Below, piece by piece: positions 35,717 through 44,414 of a stretch of DNA of 64,000 nt; within the stretch, counting starts at the first letter, position 1; each line of letters begins with the position of its first letter. Both the position numbers and the translations under genes were made by a program. The notes below the pieces were generated by a model. That model ran no database searches. It had not been told where the DNA came from and worked only from the letters and a program-made list of their open reading frames with translations. The stretch is taken from positions 248,001-312,000 of the forward strand of contig NZ_RBZQ01000002.1 in assembly GCF_003640395.1 (NCBI RefSeq), given 5' to 3'. The stretch comes from Stutzerimonas urumqiensis (GTDB taxonomy: Bacteria; Pseudomonadota; Gammaproteobacteria; Pseudomonadales; Pseudomonadaceae).

Positions 35717-37024
35717 ATGAACGCCGTGCAGCCCCTGCCCCACGCCGCCCATGCGCCTTCCTACTACGCCGCGTCGGCCAATCGCGACCTGCGCTTTCCC
35801 ACCCTGGAAGGCGCCTGCCGTGCCGATGTGTGCGTCATCGGCGGCGGTTTCACCGGGCTCAACACGGCCATCGAACTGGCCGAACGAGGGTTCTCCGTCG
35901 CGCTGCTCGAAGCCCATCGCATCGGCTGGGGCGCCAGCGGCCGCAACGGTGGCCAGCTCATCCGCGGCGTCGGGCATGACGTCGAGCAGTTTCTCGACAT
36001 CCTCGGCGAAGACGGCGTCGCCGATCTCAAGCGCATGGGCTTCGAGGCGGTGCAGATCGTGCGTGAGCGCATCGAGCGGTTCGGCATCGACTGCGACCTC
36101 ACCTGGGGCTATTGCGACCTGGCGAACAAGCCCCGCGACCTCGAGGCGTTCGAAGCCGAGTATGCCGAGCTCAAGCGGCTCGGCTATCCGCACGACATCA
36201 GGCGGGTGTCGCGGCGCAACCTGGGGGAGATCATCGGCTCGGACCGCTACCTCGGCGGCCTGGTGGACATGGGGTCCGGCCATCTCCACCCGCTGAACCT
36301 GGCGCTTGGCGAGGCCGCCGCGGCGCAGCAGCTGGGCGTGCGGCTGTTCGAGTCTTCGTCGGTCGAGCGCATCGTCACCGGCTCGAAGGTGACCGTGCAG
36401 ACCGCCCAGGGCGCGGTCGAGGCCGATCAGCTGGTGATCGCCTGCAACGCCTACATCGGTCGGCTGCAGCCGCACCTGGCCGGCAAGGTGCTACCGGCCG
36501 GCAGCTACATCATCGCCACCGAACGCCTGCCCGACGGCCTCGCCCATGAGCTGCTGCCCAGCAACATGGCGGTCTGCGACCAGCGGGTCGCACTGGATTA
36601 TTTCCGTCTCTCGGCCGACCGCCGGCTGCTGTTCGGGGGGGCCTGCCACTACTCCGGTCGCGATCCGAAGGACATCACTGCCTACATGCAGCCGAAGATG
36701 CTCAGGGTATTTCCGCAGCTGGTCGGCATCGCGGTCGATTACCAGTGGGGCGGGATGATCGGCATCGGCGCCAACCGCCTGCCTCAGATCGGCCGTCTGC
36801 CGGACCAGCCCAACGTCTACTTCGCGCAGGCCTATGCCGGCCACGGGCTGAACGCCACCCATCTCGCCGGGCGTCTGCTCGCCGAAGCGATCAGCGGGCA
36901 GGCCGAGGGGCGCTTCGACCTGTTCGCCAGGGTCCCGCACCGGACCTTCCCCGGCGGCGCCCGGCTGCGATCGCCGCTGCTAGCGCTCGGCATGCTCTGG
37001 CATCGGCTGCGCGAGCGTTTCTGA
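35717..37024 (+). CDS. FAD oxidoreductase, gamma-glutamylputrescine oxidase-like
   Basis: A 435-residue DAO-family flavoprotein. FAD is bound at CVIGGGFTGLNTAIELAERG near residue 38, LLEAHRIGWGASGRNGGQLI near residue 65, and the C-terminal AQAYAGHGLNATHLAG. Closest in style to PuuB/PauB enzymes that oxidise gamma-glutamylated polyamines. The nearby PauR-type regulator supports a polyamine role, but other amines are possible. It follows the Lrp-type gene by 69 nt on the same strand. Confidence 0.87.
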   Translation: MNAVQPLPHAAHAPSYYAASANRDLRFPTLEGACRADVCVIGGGFTGLNTAIELAERGFSVALLEAHRIGWGASGRNGGQLIRGVGHDVEQFLDILGEDGVADLKRMGFEAVQIVRERIERFGIDCDLTWGYCDLANKPRDLEAFEAEYAELKRLGYPHDIRRVSRRNLGEIIGSDRYLGGLVDMGSGHLHPLNLALGEAAAAQQLGVRLFESSSVERIVTGSKVTVQTAQGAVEADQLVIACNAYIGRLQPHLAGKVLPAGSYIIATERLPDGLAHELLPSNMAVCDQRVALDYFRLSADRRLLFGGACHYSGRDPKDITAYMQPKMLRVFPQLVGIAVDYQWGGMIGIGANRLPQIGRLPDQPNVYFAQAYAGHGLNATHLAGRLLAEAISGQAEGRFDLFARVPHRTFPGGARLRSPLLALGMLWHRLRERF

Positions 37025-37117
37025 CGGTACAGGCCAGTGGCGCTGTGCCGTTGCGGCTGAATTTTCCGGCGCAGCGAAGCGTCCAATCGACAGGGACCCA
37101 AGGCACAAGGAGGCCAC

Positions 37118-38662
37118 TTGCCTACCCGTCTGCTGCTTCTGGCGCTGCTCTGGCTGACGGGCTGCGCAAGCCATCCGGTGCCGCAACCCTCGCATGTGCT
37201 GCCGGCCTCGGACTCGCCGCTGACCCGCCGCATCGACGCACTGGCCGCCGATCACCCTTATGGCCAGTCCGGGTTCCGCCTGCTGTCTTCCAGCGCCGAT
37301 GCCTTCCAGGCTCGCGCCGAGATGATCCGCGCCGCCACCGTCAGCCTCGACCTGCAGTACTACATCGTCGAAGACGGCCTGAGCACGCGCCTGCTGTTCG
37401 ACGAGCTGATGGATGCCGCCGACCGCGGCGTGCGCGTCCGCCTGCTCATCGACGACACCACCACCGGCGACAACGCGCTGCGTATCGCCGACCTCGCCGC
37501 GCACCCGAACCTGGAGGTCCGCGTCTTCAATCCGCTGCACATCGGGCGCGCCACCGGCGTCACGCGCCTGCTGGGGCGCTTCCTGAACCTCGCCCAGCAG
37601 CACCAGCGGATGCACAACAAGCTGTTCCTGGCCGACGGCACGCTCGCGATCGTCGGCGGGCGCAATCTCGGCGACTCCTACTTCAACGCCGACCGCGGGC
37701 TGAACTTCACCGACATCGACCTCCTGGTCGCCGGGCCGGCCGCACGCGATCTGGGGCACAGCTTCGACCTGTACTGGAATCACCGCCTGAGCATTCCGCT
37801 GGCACATTTCCAGTGGTTCGAGCCGGGCCGTGCCGAGCTCGCCGATGCCCGTGCGCGGCTGTCCGGCGAACGCACCGATCGTCGCGACGATGACCCGCGC
37901 TACCGCCGGCTCACCCGCTATCGCCGTGCGCCGGCGCTGGACGACTGGCTTGGCAACCTGCACTGGGCCCGCGGCCATGCGTACTGGGACCACCCCGACA
38001 AGCTGCTCGCCGAAGGCGTGCCCAAGGCCCACCTGCTGCTGACCACCCAGCTCGCGCCGGCGCTGGAGGGGGTGGAAGAGGAGCTGACGCTGGTTTCGGC
38101 GTACTTCGTGCCGACCGAGCCGGGCATGGGCTATTTCACCGAGAAAGCGCAGGCGGGGGTCGAGCTGAAAATCCTCACCAACTCGCTCGAGGCCACCGAC
38201 GTGCCGGTGGTGCATGGCGGCTACGCGCCGTATCGCATCCCGCTGCTGGAGCTGGGCGCCGAGCTGTACGAGCTGCGCCGCCAACCCGAGGAAGACGTCG
38301 CCTTCAGCGTCACCGGCAGCTCCGAGTCGGCGCTGCACAGCAAGGCGGCGATCTTCGACCGCGAGCGGGTCTTCCTTGGCTCGCTGAACTTCGATCCACG
38401 CTCGATCCTGTGGAACAGCGAGGTCGGCGTGCTGGTCGACAGCCCCTGGCTGGCGGACAAGGTCCACGAACTCACCGAGCAGGGCATGCATCCGGCGGTG
38501 AGCTACCAGGTCAAGCTCAGTGGCCCGTCCGATAACCGCCGGCTGGTCTGGGTCGCCGAAGATGGCGGCAAGCTGCGCGTGCTGACCGAGGAACCCGGCA
38601 GCCGGTGGCGCAAGTTCAACGCCTGGCTGGCACGCTTCATCGGCCTCGAACGGATGCTCTGA
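37118..38662 (+). CDS. Phospholipase D-like lipoprotein (cardiolipin synthase C type)
   Basis: A 514-residue protein with two HKD motifs: HNKLFLADG with GGRNLGDSY near residue 167, and HSKAAIFDRERVFLGSLNFDPRS near residue 407. The lipoprotein signal is LTGCAS (Cys15). The architecture matches the YmdC/ClsC family, which makes cardiolipin from phosphatidylglycerol and phosphatidylethanolamine; a nuclease or other phospholipase role is not excluded. The start is an uncommon TTG at 37118, justified by a perfect AAGGAGG site six bases upstream and by the signal sequence immediately after it. Confidence 0.88.
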   Translation: MPTRLLLLALLWLTGCASHPVPQPSHVLPASDSPLTRRIDALAADHPYGQSGFRLLSSSADAFQARAEMIRAATVSLDLQYYIVEDGLSTRLLFDELMDAADRGVRVRLLIDDTTTGDNALRIADLAAHPNLEVRVFNPLHIGRATGVTRLLGRFLNLAQQHQRMHNKLFLADGTLAIVGGRNLGDSYFNADRGLNFTDIDLLVAGPAARDLGHSFDLYWNHRLSIPLAHFQWFEPGRAELADARARLSGERTDRRDDDPRYRRLTRYRRAPALDDWLGNLHWARGHAYWDHPDKLLAEGVPKAHLLLTTQLAPALEGVEEELTLVSAYFVPTEPGMGYFTEKAQAGVELKILTNSLEATDVPVVHGGYAPYRIPLLELGAELYELRRQPEEDVAFSVTGSSESALHSKAAIFDRERVFLGSLNFDPRSILWNSEVGVLVDSPWLADKVHELTEQGMHPAVSYQVKLSGPSDNRRLVWVAEDGGKLRVLTEEPGSRWRKFNAWLARFIGLERML

Positions 38663-38807
38663 CGGCATTCGCGCCGAAATGGACGGCATATCATCCACCC
38701 CGGAGGAATCATTCTTTGGTGTGATACCAGTCTGCCATCGGCTGGTTAGGCTACCGGTGCACCGCGTACGCGGGCGGCTTCGAAAAAAATAAGAAAGGAG
38801 CACGACC

Positions 38808-39557
38808 ATGCGCCGTAAAACATGGCTAGGGATGATCGTTTTTTTCGCCAGCTGGTTCGCCGTCACGCTCGATGCGGCCGGATCGACGACCAGCTTCACC
38901 CCGCTCGAAGGCATGCAGATCCATGCCTGTCGCGCCGCCAGCAGCCTGCTGATATACCGCGGCGAGGGCTTCCAGAAGGCCCACCTGGCGCGCATGGAGA
39001 GCGACCTCTCCGCGCTCAGCGCCGCCTTGCTCCAGGCCAAGGGCGCCGACCCCGAGCTGCTGGCCAATCACCAGACGCTGATCGCCACCCTGCGCCAGGG
39101 CGCCGGCTTCGGCCGCAACGAAGAGGACATGCCCTGGGGCTGGCCACTGGAACTGAGCAAGGCGCTGCGCGACTTCCTCACCAGCGTGCGGGCCCAGCAG
39201 GGCGCCAACGCCGAGGCCGAACTGCCGGCCAAGGTCGAATACCTCGCCGTGCAATACCTCAGCCGCGCCTACATCGGCTCCTTCGAGACCGCGCGCGAAC
39301 AGCCCGATACCTACCTCGGGCAGGACGAAAGAATGCTGGTGCCGGCGATCGACGAGCAGCTCGAGCGCCTCGATCCGCAGCGCAACCCGGCGATCGCCAA
39401 GTTGAAGACCCGCTGGGAGTTCCTGCGGGTCGCGCTGGTCGACATGAACAGCGGCAACAACAGTTTCAACAGCGCCTCGGGCCGCCCGTTCGCGCCGATC
39501 ATGGTCGACCGGCACACGCGCAGCCTCAGCGACCAATGGATGGCGCTGACGCCCTGA
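38808..39557 (+). CDS. Secreted protein of unknown function
   Basis: A 249-residue protein not recognised. The first 23 residues are a signal peptide (WLGMIVFFASWFAVTLDAAG). The mature part is mostly helical. It has one Cys (in IHACRAAS), a GLP/WG-like patch (DMPWGWPLELSKAL), a KTRWEFLR helix near residue 205 and a C-terminal segment NNSFNSASGRPFAPIMVDRH. The start has a strong AAAGGAG site. It stands alone on the plus strand between a PLD-like gene and a convergent Mpo1-like gene. Confidence 0.75.
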   Translation: MRRKTWLGMIVFFASWFAVTLDAAGSTTSFTPLEGMQIHACRAASSLLIYRGEGFQKAHLARMESDLSALSAALLQAKGADPELLANHQTLIATLRQGAGFGRNEEDMPWGWPLELSKALRDFLTSVRAQQGANAEAELPAKVEYLAVQYLSRAYIGSFETAREQPDTYLGQDERMLVPAIDEQLERLDPQRNPAIAKLKTRWEFLRVALVDMNSGNNSFNSASGRPFAPIMVDRHTRSLSDQWMALTP

Positions 39558-39560
39558 AGC

Positions 39561-40082
39561 TCAGGCCCGCGCCGTCTCGCGGCGGCGCACCGGCCCGACG
39601 CGCGCCTCGATCGCTTCGCGCACCGGCTGGCGGCAGCCGAGCATGAAGCCAAGTTCCGCGACGACGAACAGCGGGCCGACCAACAGCCCCATCAGGTCGT
39701 CGACGAACGCCGGCTTGCGGCCTTCGTAGTAGTGGCCGATGAACTGGATGATCCAGCCCACGACGAACAGCCCCAGCCCGGCGCTCGCCCAGGGCAGGAT
39801 GGCGCCGCTGGCAAGCGCCTGGCCGATGGCGACGGAGACGGCCAGCACGACCGCCATGACCAGCCCGTAGCGCAGGTCCAGGCGCAGATAGAACACGCCG
39901 GCAGCGAGCGCGACGAGCAGCGCCAGGCTCACGCGCAACCCGCCCAGCTCGAGGCCGGGGCGTGACAACAGAATGGCCACGGCCAGCACGATCAACGGAA
40001 TGCCGACGAAATGGGTCAACAGGTTACGCGGGTCACGGTGGTACGCGGCGTATTGGCCGAGATGATCGATGAGGCTCTTCAT
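39561..40082 (-). CDS. Mpo1-like (DUF962) membrane protein
   Basis: A 173-residue polytopic membrane protein of the Mpo1/YGL010w family. The motif AAYHRDPRNLLTHFVGIPLIV (His, Asn, Thr-His pattern; broken here into parts) starts at residue 13. The second motif GWIIQFIGHYYEGRKPAF is near residue 105. Four to five hydrophobic helices separate them. Yeast Mpo1 is an iron-dependent alpha-dioxygenase for 2-hydroxy fatty acids; bacterial members are mostly unstudied. The ATG at 40082 is chosen because the motif region starts just after it. It diverges from a Crp-family gene. Confidence 0.8.
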   Translation of the reverse strand: MKSLIDHLGQYAAYHRDPRNLLTHFVGIPLIVLAVAILLSRPGLELGGLRVSLALLVALAAGVFYLRLDLRYGLVMAVVLAVSVAIGQALASGAILPWASAGLGLFVVGWIIQFIGHYYEGRKPAFVDDLMGLLVGPLFVVAELGFMLGCRQPVREAIEARVGPVRRRETARA

Positions 40083-40197
40083 GGCGACGCTCCAGGTGCA
40101 CGGCAAGTGCCAGCGATTATGCGGGCGTGCGGCGCGGCAGGCTGTCAGCTGGCCGACAAAGGCACGCCAGCCGGCGCCCGGACGCCAGGGGTGAGCC

Positions 40198-40884
40198 ATG
40201 AAGCATGATGCGCTGCGCAAGGCGCTCGGCGCCGGGCTCTGGTTCAGTCAGCTGGCGCCGGATCTGCAAGCGGTGCTGCTCGAGATCGGCGAGCTGCGTG
40301 GTCTGGCGGCCGGCGAGGTGCTGTTCCGCCGCGGCGACAAACCCTGCGGCTTGTACGCCGTGCTCAAGGGCGCCGTGCGCATCGGTGCGGTCAATCGCCA
40401 GGGCCGGGAGGCGATGCTGCTGCGCATCGAACCGCCGTTCTGGTTCGGCGAGATCGCCGTGTTCGACGGCCAGCCGCGCACGCATGACGCCACCGCCGAT
40501 GTCGCGACGCAGTTGCTGCACCTGCCGCATGCCGCGCTGCTCGCCAGGATCGACGCGCAACCGCGGCTATGGCATGCGCTGGGCTTGCTGATGAGCCAGA
40601 AGCTGCGCATGACCTTCGGAGCGCTGGAAGAAATCAGCCTGCTGCCGTCATCGGCCCGGCTGGCCCGGCGCCTGGCGATCATTGCCGCGGGCTATGGCGA
40701 GACCGAAGGCGTGCGCCATCGCATTCGCCTGTCGCAGGAGCAGCTCGCGCAGATGCTCGGCCTGTCTCGCCAGACCACCAACCAGCTGCTCAAGGAGCTC
40801 GAAGCGCAAGGCACCATCCGCCTGGCCTACGGGCAGATCGACATCCTCGACCTCGACACCCTGCGCCGGCTCGGCCGCGGCTGA
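40198..40884 (+). CDS. Crp/Fnr-family transcription regulator
   Basis: A 228-residue regulator with a cyclic-nucleotide-binding-like beta roll (residues 15-135; GLAAGEVLFRRGDKPCGLYAVLKG and EPPFWFGEIAVFDG) and a C-terminal winged helix (LSQEQLAQMLGLSRQTTNQLLKELEAQG, residues about 172-200). It has no N-terminal cysteine cluster, so it is not an oxygen-sensing Fnr. The phosphate-binding Arg/Ser of true Crp is not obvious, so the ligand is unknown. It diverges from the Mpo1-like gene and may control it. Confidence 0.85.
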   Translation: MKHDALRKALGAGLWFSQLAPDLQAVLLEIGELRGLAAGEVLFRRGDKPCGLYAVLKGAVRIGAVNRQGREAMLLRIEPPFWFGEIAVFDGQPRTHDATADVATQLLHLPHAALLARIDAQPRLWHALGLLMSQKLRMTFGALEEISLLPSSARLARRLAIIAAGYGETEGVRHRIRLSQEQLAQMLGLSRQTTNQLLKELEAQGTIRLAYGQIDILDLDTLRRLGRG

Positions 40885-40890
40885 GGCGGA

Positions 40891-42459
40891 TCAGGCCTCA
40901 GGCCGATAGCCGAGCCGTAGCCCGCCCCACTGCCGCCCCTTGATGCGGATGGGCACCGACAGGTCGTGCATCAGTTCGCCGGTGTCGCGGCTGTAGGTCT
41001 GCAGCAGCACCGGCCGATCGTGGCTGCCGCACCGCGCACCGGTGCGGTCGTTGAACAGCCGCTTGCTGCGGCTCTTGACCCGATCGACCTGCGGGTTGCC
41101 GGTCGGCGGCGCCGCGAAAGCGCGGTTGTGGGTCGGCACGTAGCCTTCCGGCGTGGTCGCGATGGCATAGACCAGGCCATCGTGACGCTGCAGCAAGGGC
41201 TCCTGGATCGCCGGCAGCACCTCGTCGGCGTAACGATCGAAGCGGGTGCTGTAGCGCACCGGATCGGTCCCTGGCTGCGGCCGGTAGCTGCGGTCGAAGA
41301 GATCGTCGAACGACACCCGGCCCGCATCGATATCCGCCTCGAAACGCGCCGCGATGGCCGCCGCGCCCTCCCGGGCGAGGTCATAGACGCGCTGGTGATA
41401 GTCGTCGAGCCGCACCTCGGCGAGCAGTTCGCTGACCCGCTCGGCCTGCTCGACCAACCGCTCCGCCGCTACACCGACCTGCCGGGTCTGGGCTTCGCTT
41501 TCATCGACATCGGTACGCAACTGGCCAATGGCGGTGAACAGCGACCCCAGCCGCTCGTGGGTGCTGACCGTGCCGGCGGTGATCTGCGCGACGCGCTGCT
41601 CGACGTCGGCCGCACGCCCGGCGATGGTGCTGAGCGTGTCGCCGGTCCCGGCGATGCGTGCCGCGGCTTCATCGAGCTCGCTGACCTGGTGCTGGATGTG
41701 CTCGACCACCGCCTGGCTCTGTTCACGGATATCCGTGACCATCCGCCCTACCTCTTCGGTCGCGCTCGCGGTGCGCGCGGCCAGGCTGCGCACCTCGTCG
41801 GCGACCACCGCGAAGCCGCGCCCGGCCTCGCCGGCGCGTGCCGCCTCGATCGCCGCGTTGAGCGCGAGCAGGTTGGTCTGGCTGGCGATCGACTGGATGA
41901 CGTCGGTGATGCGGCGGATTTCCTCGGTGCGGGCCGCCAATCCGTCGATCAGCTCGCGGCTGGCATGGGTCTTCGCACTCAGTTGTTGCATGTGCTCGAT
42001 GGCCTGCTGGAGGTCGCGCCGGCCCTCTTCGCTGCCGCTGCGCGCCTGCCTGGCCGCCTCCAGCGCCGCCTCGGCCTGGGACGCGCTGTCCTGCTCGGTA
42101 CTGGTGATGGCCTCGGCACCCTGGGCGATTTCGCTCACCGCCGCCAGTTGCGAACCCAGCCGAGCACCCAGCCGCTCCACGCCAAAGCCCACCTGGGCGG
42201 CCGCCAGCGCGTTATGACAGGTATGACGAGACAGCGCGCCGCTCAGCGCATCGAAGTCAGTGCCGCCATCGACCACGCCGGAGGCCTGCGCCTCGCGCGG
42301 GCGCCACGGACCGAGCCACGGCCAGAGCGCAAAGAGTAAAAGCGACAGGGCGCCGAGCCAGAACGGCAATTGCAGGGTCGAGTAGAACAGCAGCAGGCAG
42401 ACCAGCCCGAGCGCATGCAGGGCGCAGGCAATCGGATGGCGAAGGACGACTGGGCGCAT
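40891..42459 (-). CDS. Methyl-accepting chemotaxis protein with C-terminal sensor
   Basis: A 522-residue chemoreceptor. Two hydrophobic segments (about 8-28 and 33-52) form a hairpin with almost no periplasmic loop. A coiled-coil signalling domain follows, with the conserved tip [34 protein letters not shown] (given here as its core [20 protein letters not shown]) near residues 205-240. The sensor is C-terminal (about 375-522): [55 protein letters not shown]. It should therefore sense a cytoplasmic signal. The ATG at 42459 has a GAGG site; upstream in-frame codons lack one. Confidence 0.87.
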   Translation of the reverse strand: MRPVVLRHPIACALHALGLVCLLLFYSTLQLPFWLGALSLLLFALWPWLGPWRPREAQASGVVDGGTDFDALSGALSRHTCHNALAAAQVGFGVERLGARLGSQLAAVSEIAQGAEAITSTEQDSASQAEAALEAARQARSGSEEGRRDLQQAIEHMQQLSAKTHASRELIDGLAARTEEIRRITDVIQSIASQTNLLALNAAIEAARAGEAGRGFAVVADEVRSLAARTASATEEVGRMVTDIREQSQAVVEHIQHQVSELDEAAARIAGTGDTLSTIAGRAADVEQRVAQITAGTVSTHERLGSLFTAIGQLRTDVDESEAQTRQVGVAAERLVEQAERVSELLAEVRLDDYHQRVYDLAREGAAAIAARFEADIDAGRVSFDDLFDRSYRPQPGTDPVRYSTRFDRYADEVLPAIQEPLLQRHDGLVYAIATTPEGYVPTHNRAFAAPPTGNPQVDRVKSRSKRLFNDRTGARCGSHDRPVLLQTYSRDTGELMHDLSVPIRIKGRQWGGLRLGYRPEA

Positions 42460-42633
42460 GATGGGCCTCGTTATTGTTGTTCGCACCTCTTGTATCAACG
42501 CCGGCATCTGGCAACAAGCCACTATTTGGTCGTAGCGAACCAGGCCTCCGGAATGACCGACTTATCGGCCAGTCCGCCGCCAAATTGAGCGAAACCTCGG
42601 GTCGTCCGGTCGCCTAGAGGGCCGTTGGCCCGC

Positions 42634-44154
42634 TCACCGGCCTCGCGAGTCCGGCGTCGTCAGCGGCACGGCCAGCTGCACGCGGCGCCGCAGCCAGGGA
42701 CTCGGGCGATAGCGCGCCTCGCCGCCATAACAGGCCTGCATGCCCTGGAGGATGTCGAGGACGTTCAGCGGTCCGTAGTGCTCGGCGAACGCCAGCGGCC
42801 CACGCGGATAGCCGAGCGCGAGCTCGATGGCGCGGTCCAGGCTGTCAGGCGTGGCGATGCCCTTCTGCAGGATCTCGCAGCCCAGGTTGACGATGCTTGC
42901 CACCACGCGCTGGCTGACGAAGCCGGGCGAGTCGTTGATGACCTCGACCGGCACCCCGTCGGCGGCGAACGCCCGGTGTGCCTGTGCTTCCAGCGCGGGA
43001 TCGAGCGCCGGCTGGCGCATCAGCACGCGGCGCTTGTCGAAGTCGCTTAAGAGGTCGTAGGCCAGCGTGCGGTCGGCCGGCAGGCCCATTCGCTCGATGG
43101 CGGCGCTGGCGTCCTCGCCCAGCGGCGTGATGATGCAGATGGCGGCATCGGACGGCTCGTCGCCTTCCTCCAGCCGCGCGCCGCAGCCGTCGAACACCGC
43201 CTGCAGCCGCGCGCGCAGCTCCGGGTCGATGTTGCCCAGCCAGAACGGCCGCTCGACGATCACCTCCGGGACCGGCGCGTCCGGCGTACGAAGCTGCTGG
43301 CCATCCTGGTAGCGGTAGTAGCCCTGCCCGGTCTTGCGCCCCAGCAGCCCGGCGGCGACCCGCTGCGCGGCGAGGTAGGACGGCGTGTAGCGCGGATCGT
43401 TGTAGAACTGATCGTGCACCGACTCCATGACCGCATGGGAGATGTCCAGACCGGTCAGATCGAACAGCTCGAACGGCCCCATCTTGAAGCCAGGACCGTC
43501 GCGCAGGATGCGATCGACCTGCTCGGGCGTGGCGATGCCTTCGCTGACGATGCGCTGGGCTTCGGTGCCAAAGGCGCGACCGGCGTGATTGACCAGGAAA
43601 CCGGGCGTATCGGGCGTGATCGCCGCAAAGTGCCCGGCCTGCTCGGCCAGCGCCACCAGGCGGTCGATCACCCACGACTCGGTGCGCTCGCCGCGCACCA
43701 CCTCGACCAGCTTCATCAGCGTGACCGGGTTGAAGAAGTGGAACCCCGCGACGCGCTCGGGCCGCTGGCAGGCGCTGGCGATGCGCGTCACTGACAGCGA
43801 CGAGGTGTTGGTCGCCAGCACGGCATCGGCGGCCACCAGCCCTTCGAGCTCGACGAACAACGCCTGCTTGATCTCGAGTTTCTCGACGATCGCCTCGATC
43901 ACCAGCTCGCACCCGGACAGTTCGGCAAGGTGCTGCGCCGGCTGCATGCGGGCCATCGTCTGTTCCAAGGCCTCGGGCGTCAGGCGGCCCTTGGCGACGC
44001 TGCGTTCGAGCAGGCCACGGTTGAAGGCCAGCGCCTCCTCGATGGCCTCGGGACGGGTGTCATGGAGCCAGACTTGCTGGCCGGCAGTCGCGAACAGCTG
44101 GGCGATGCCGCGCCCCATGGCGCCGGCTCCGATGATGCCGATACGGGAAAACAT
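42634..44154 (-). CDS. 3-hydroxyacyl-CoA dehydrogenase, two C-terminal domains
   Basis: A 506-residue enzyme of the PaaH type. The NAD domain opens IGIIGAGAMGRGIAQLF. The catalytic region contains NTSSLSVTRIA and GFHFFNPVTLMKLVEVV. Two C-terminal domains are present: one at about 185-285 (PGFLVNHAGRAFGTEAQRI, RDGPGFKMGPFELFDLTG) and a second at about 400-500 (SPGFVSQRVVASIVNLGCEIL). It oxidises 3-hydroxyacyl-CoA, for example in phenylacetate or adipate pathways. No paa neighbours are present, so the pathway is unknown. Confidence 0.92.
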   Translation of the reverse strand: MFSRIGIIGAGAMGRGIAQLFATAGQQVWLHDTRPEAIEEALAFNRGLLERSVAKGRLTPEALEQTMARMQPAQHLAELSGCELVIEAIVEKLEIKQALFVELEGLVAADAVLATNTSSLSVTRIASACQRPERVAGFHFFNPVTLMKLVEVVRGERTESWVIDRLVALAEQAGHFAAITPDTPGFLVNHAGRAFGTEAQRIVSEGIATPEQVDRILRDGPGFKMGPFELFDLTGLDISHAVMESVHDQFYNDPRYTPSYLAAQRVAAGLLGRKTGQGYYRYQDGQQLRTPDAPVPEVIVERPFWLGNIDPELRARLQAVFDGCGARLEEGDEPSDAAICIITPLGEDASAAIERMGLPADRTLAYDLLSDFDKRRVLMRQPALDPALEAQAHRAFAADGVPVEVINDSPGFVSQRVVASIVNLGCEILQKGIATPDSLDRAIELALGYPRGPLAFAEHYGPLNVLDILQGMQACYGGEARYRPSPWLRRRVQLAVPLTTPDSRGR

Positions 44155-44259
44155 AAACGGGCCTCCTGGGTGTTCTTGTCGGTATTCAGGCTAGTCGGCC
44201 AGGGCGCGCCGCGGGCGGTCTCCGGTCAGACAGTTGATGTCGCCTTGCATTTCGCTTAG

Positions 44260-44274
44260 CGGAACGACATTCCG
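44260..44274. promoter_or_regulatory. Perfect inverted repeat CGGAA-N5-TTCCG
   Basis: The arms CGGAA (44260-44264) and TTCCG (44270-44274) frame CGACA, in the 260-nt divergent region between the dehydrogenase gene and the membrane protein gene. This looks like a dimeric repressor site; IclR-type operators have related GGAA/TTCC arms. Binding protein not identified. Confidence 0.5.
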
Positions 44275-44414
44275 TAATTTGACCCGCAGCCTAAAGACTG
44301 ACAGTCTCCCATGCAAGCCGCCGCCATCCGCGAAACCATGCCTGCTCTCGTCACGCACCCGCGCGTTTCCCCGCCCCGCAGAAGGCGCTGCCCGCCTTCG
44401 TTCGGATCGAGCCG

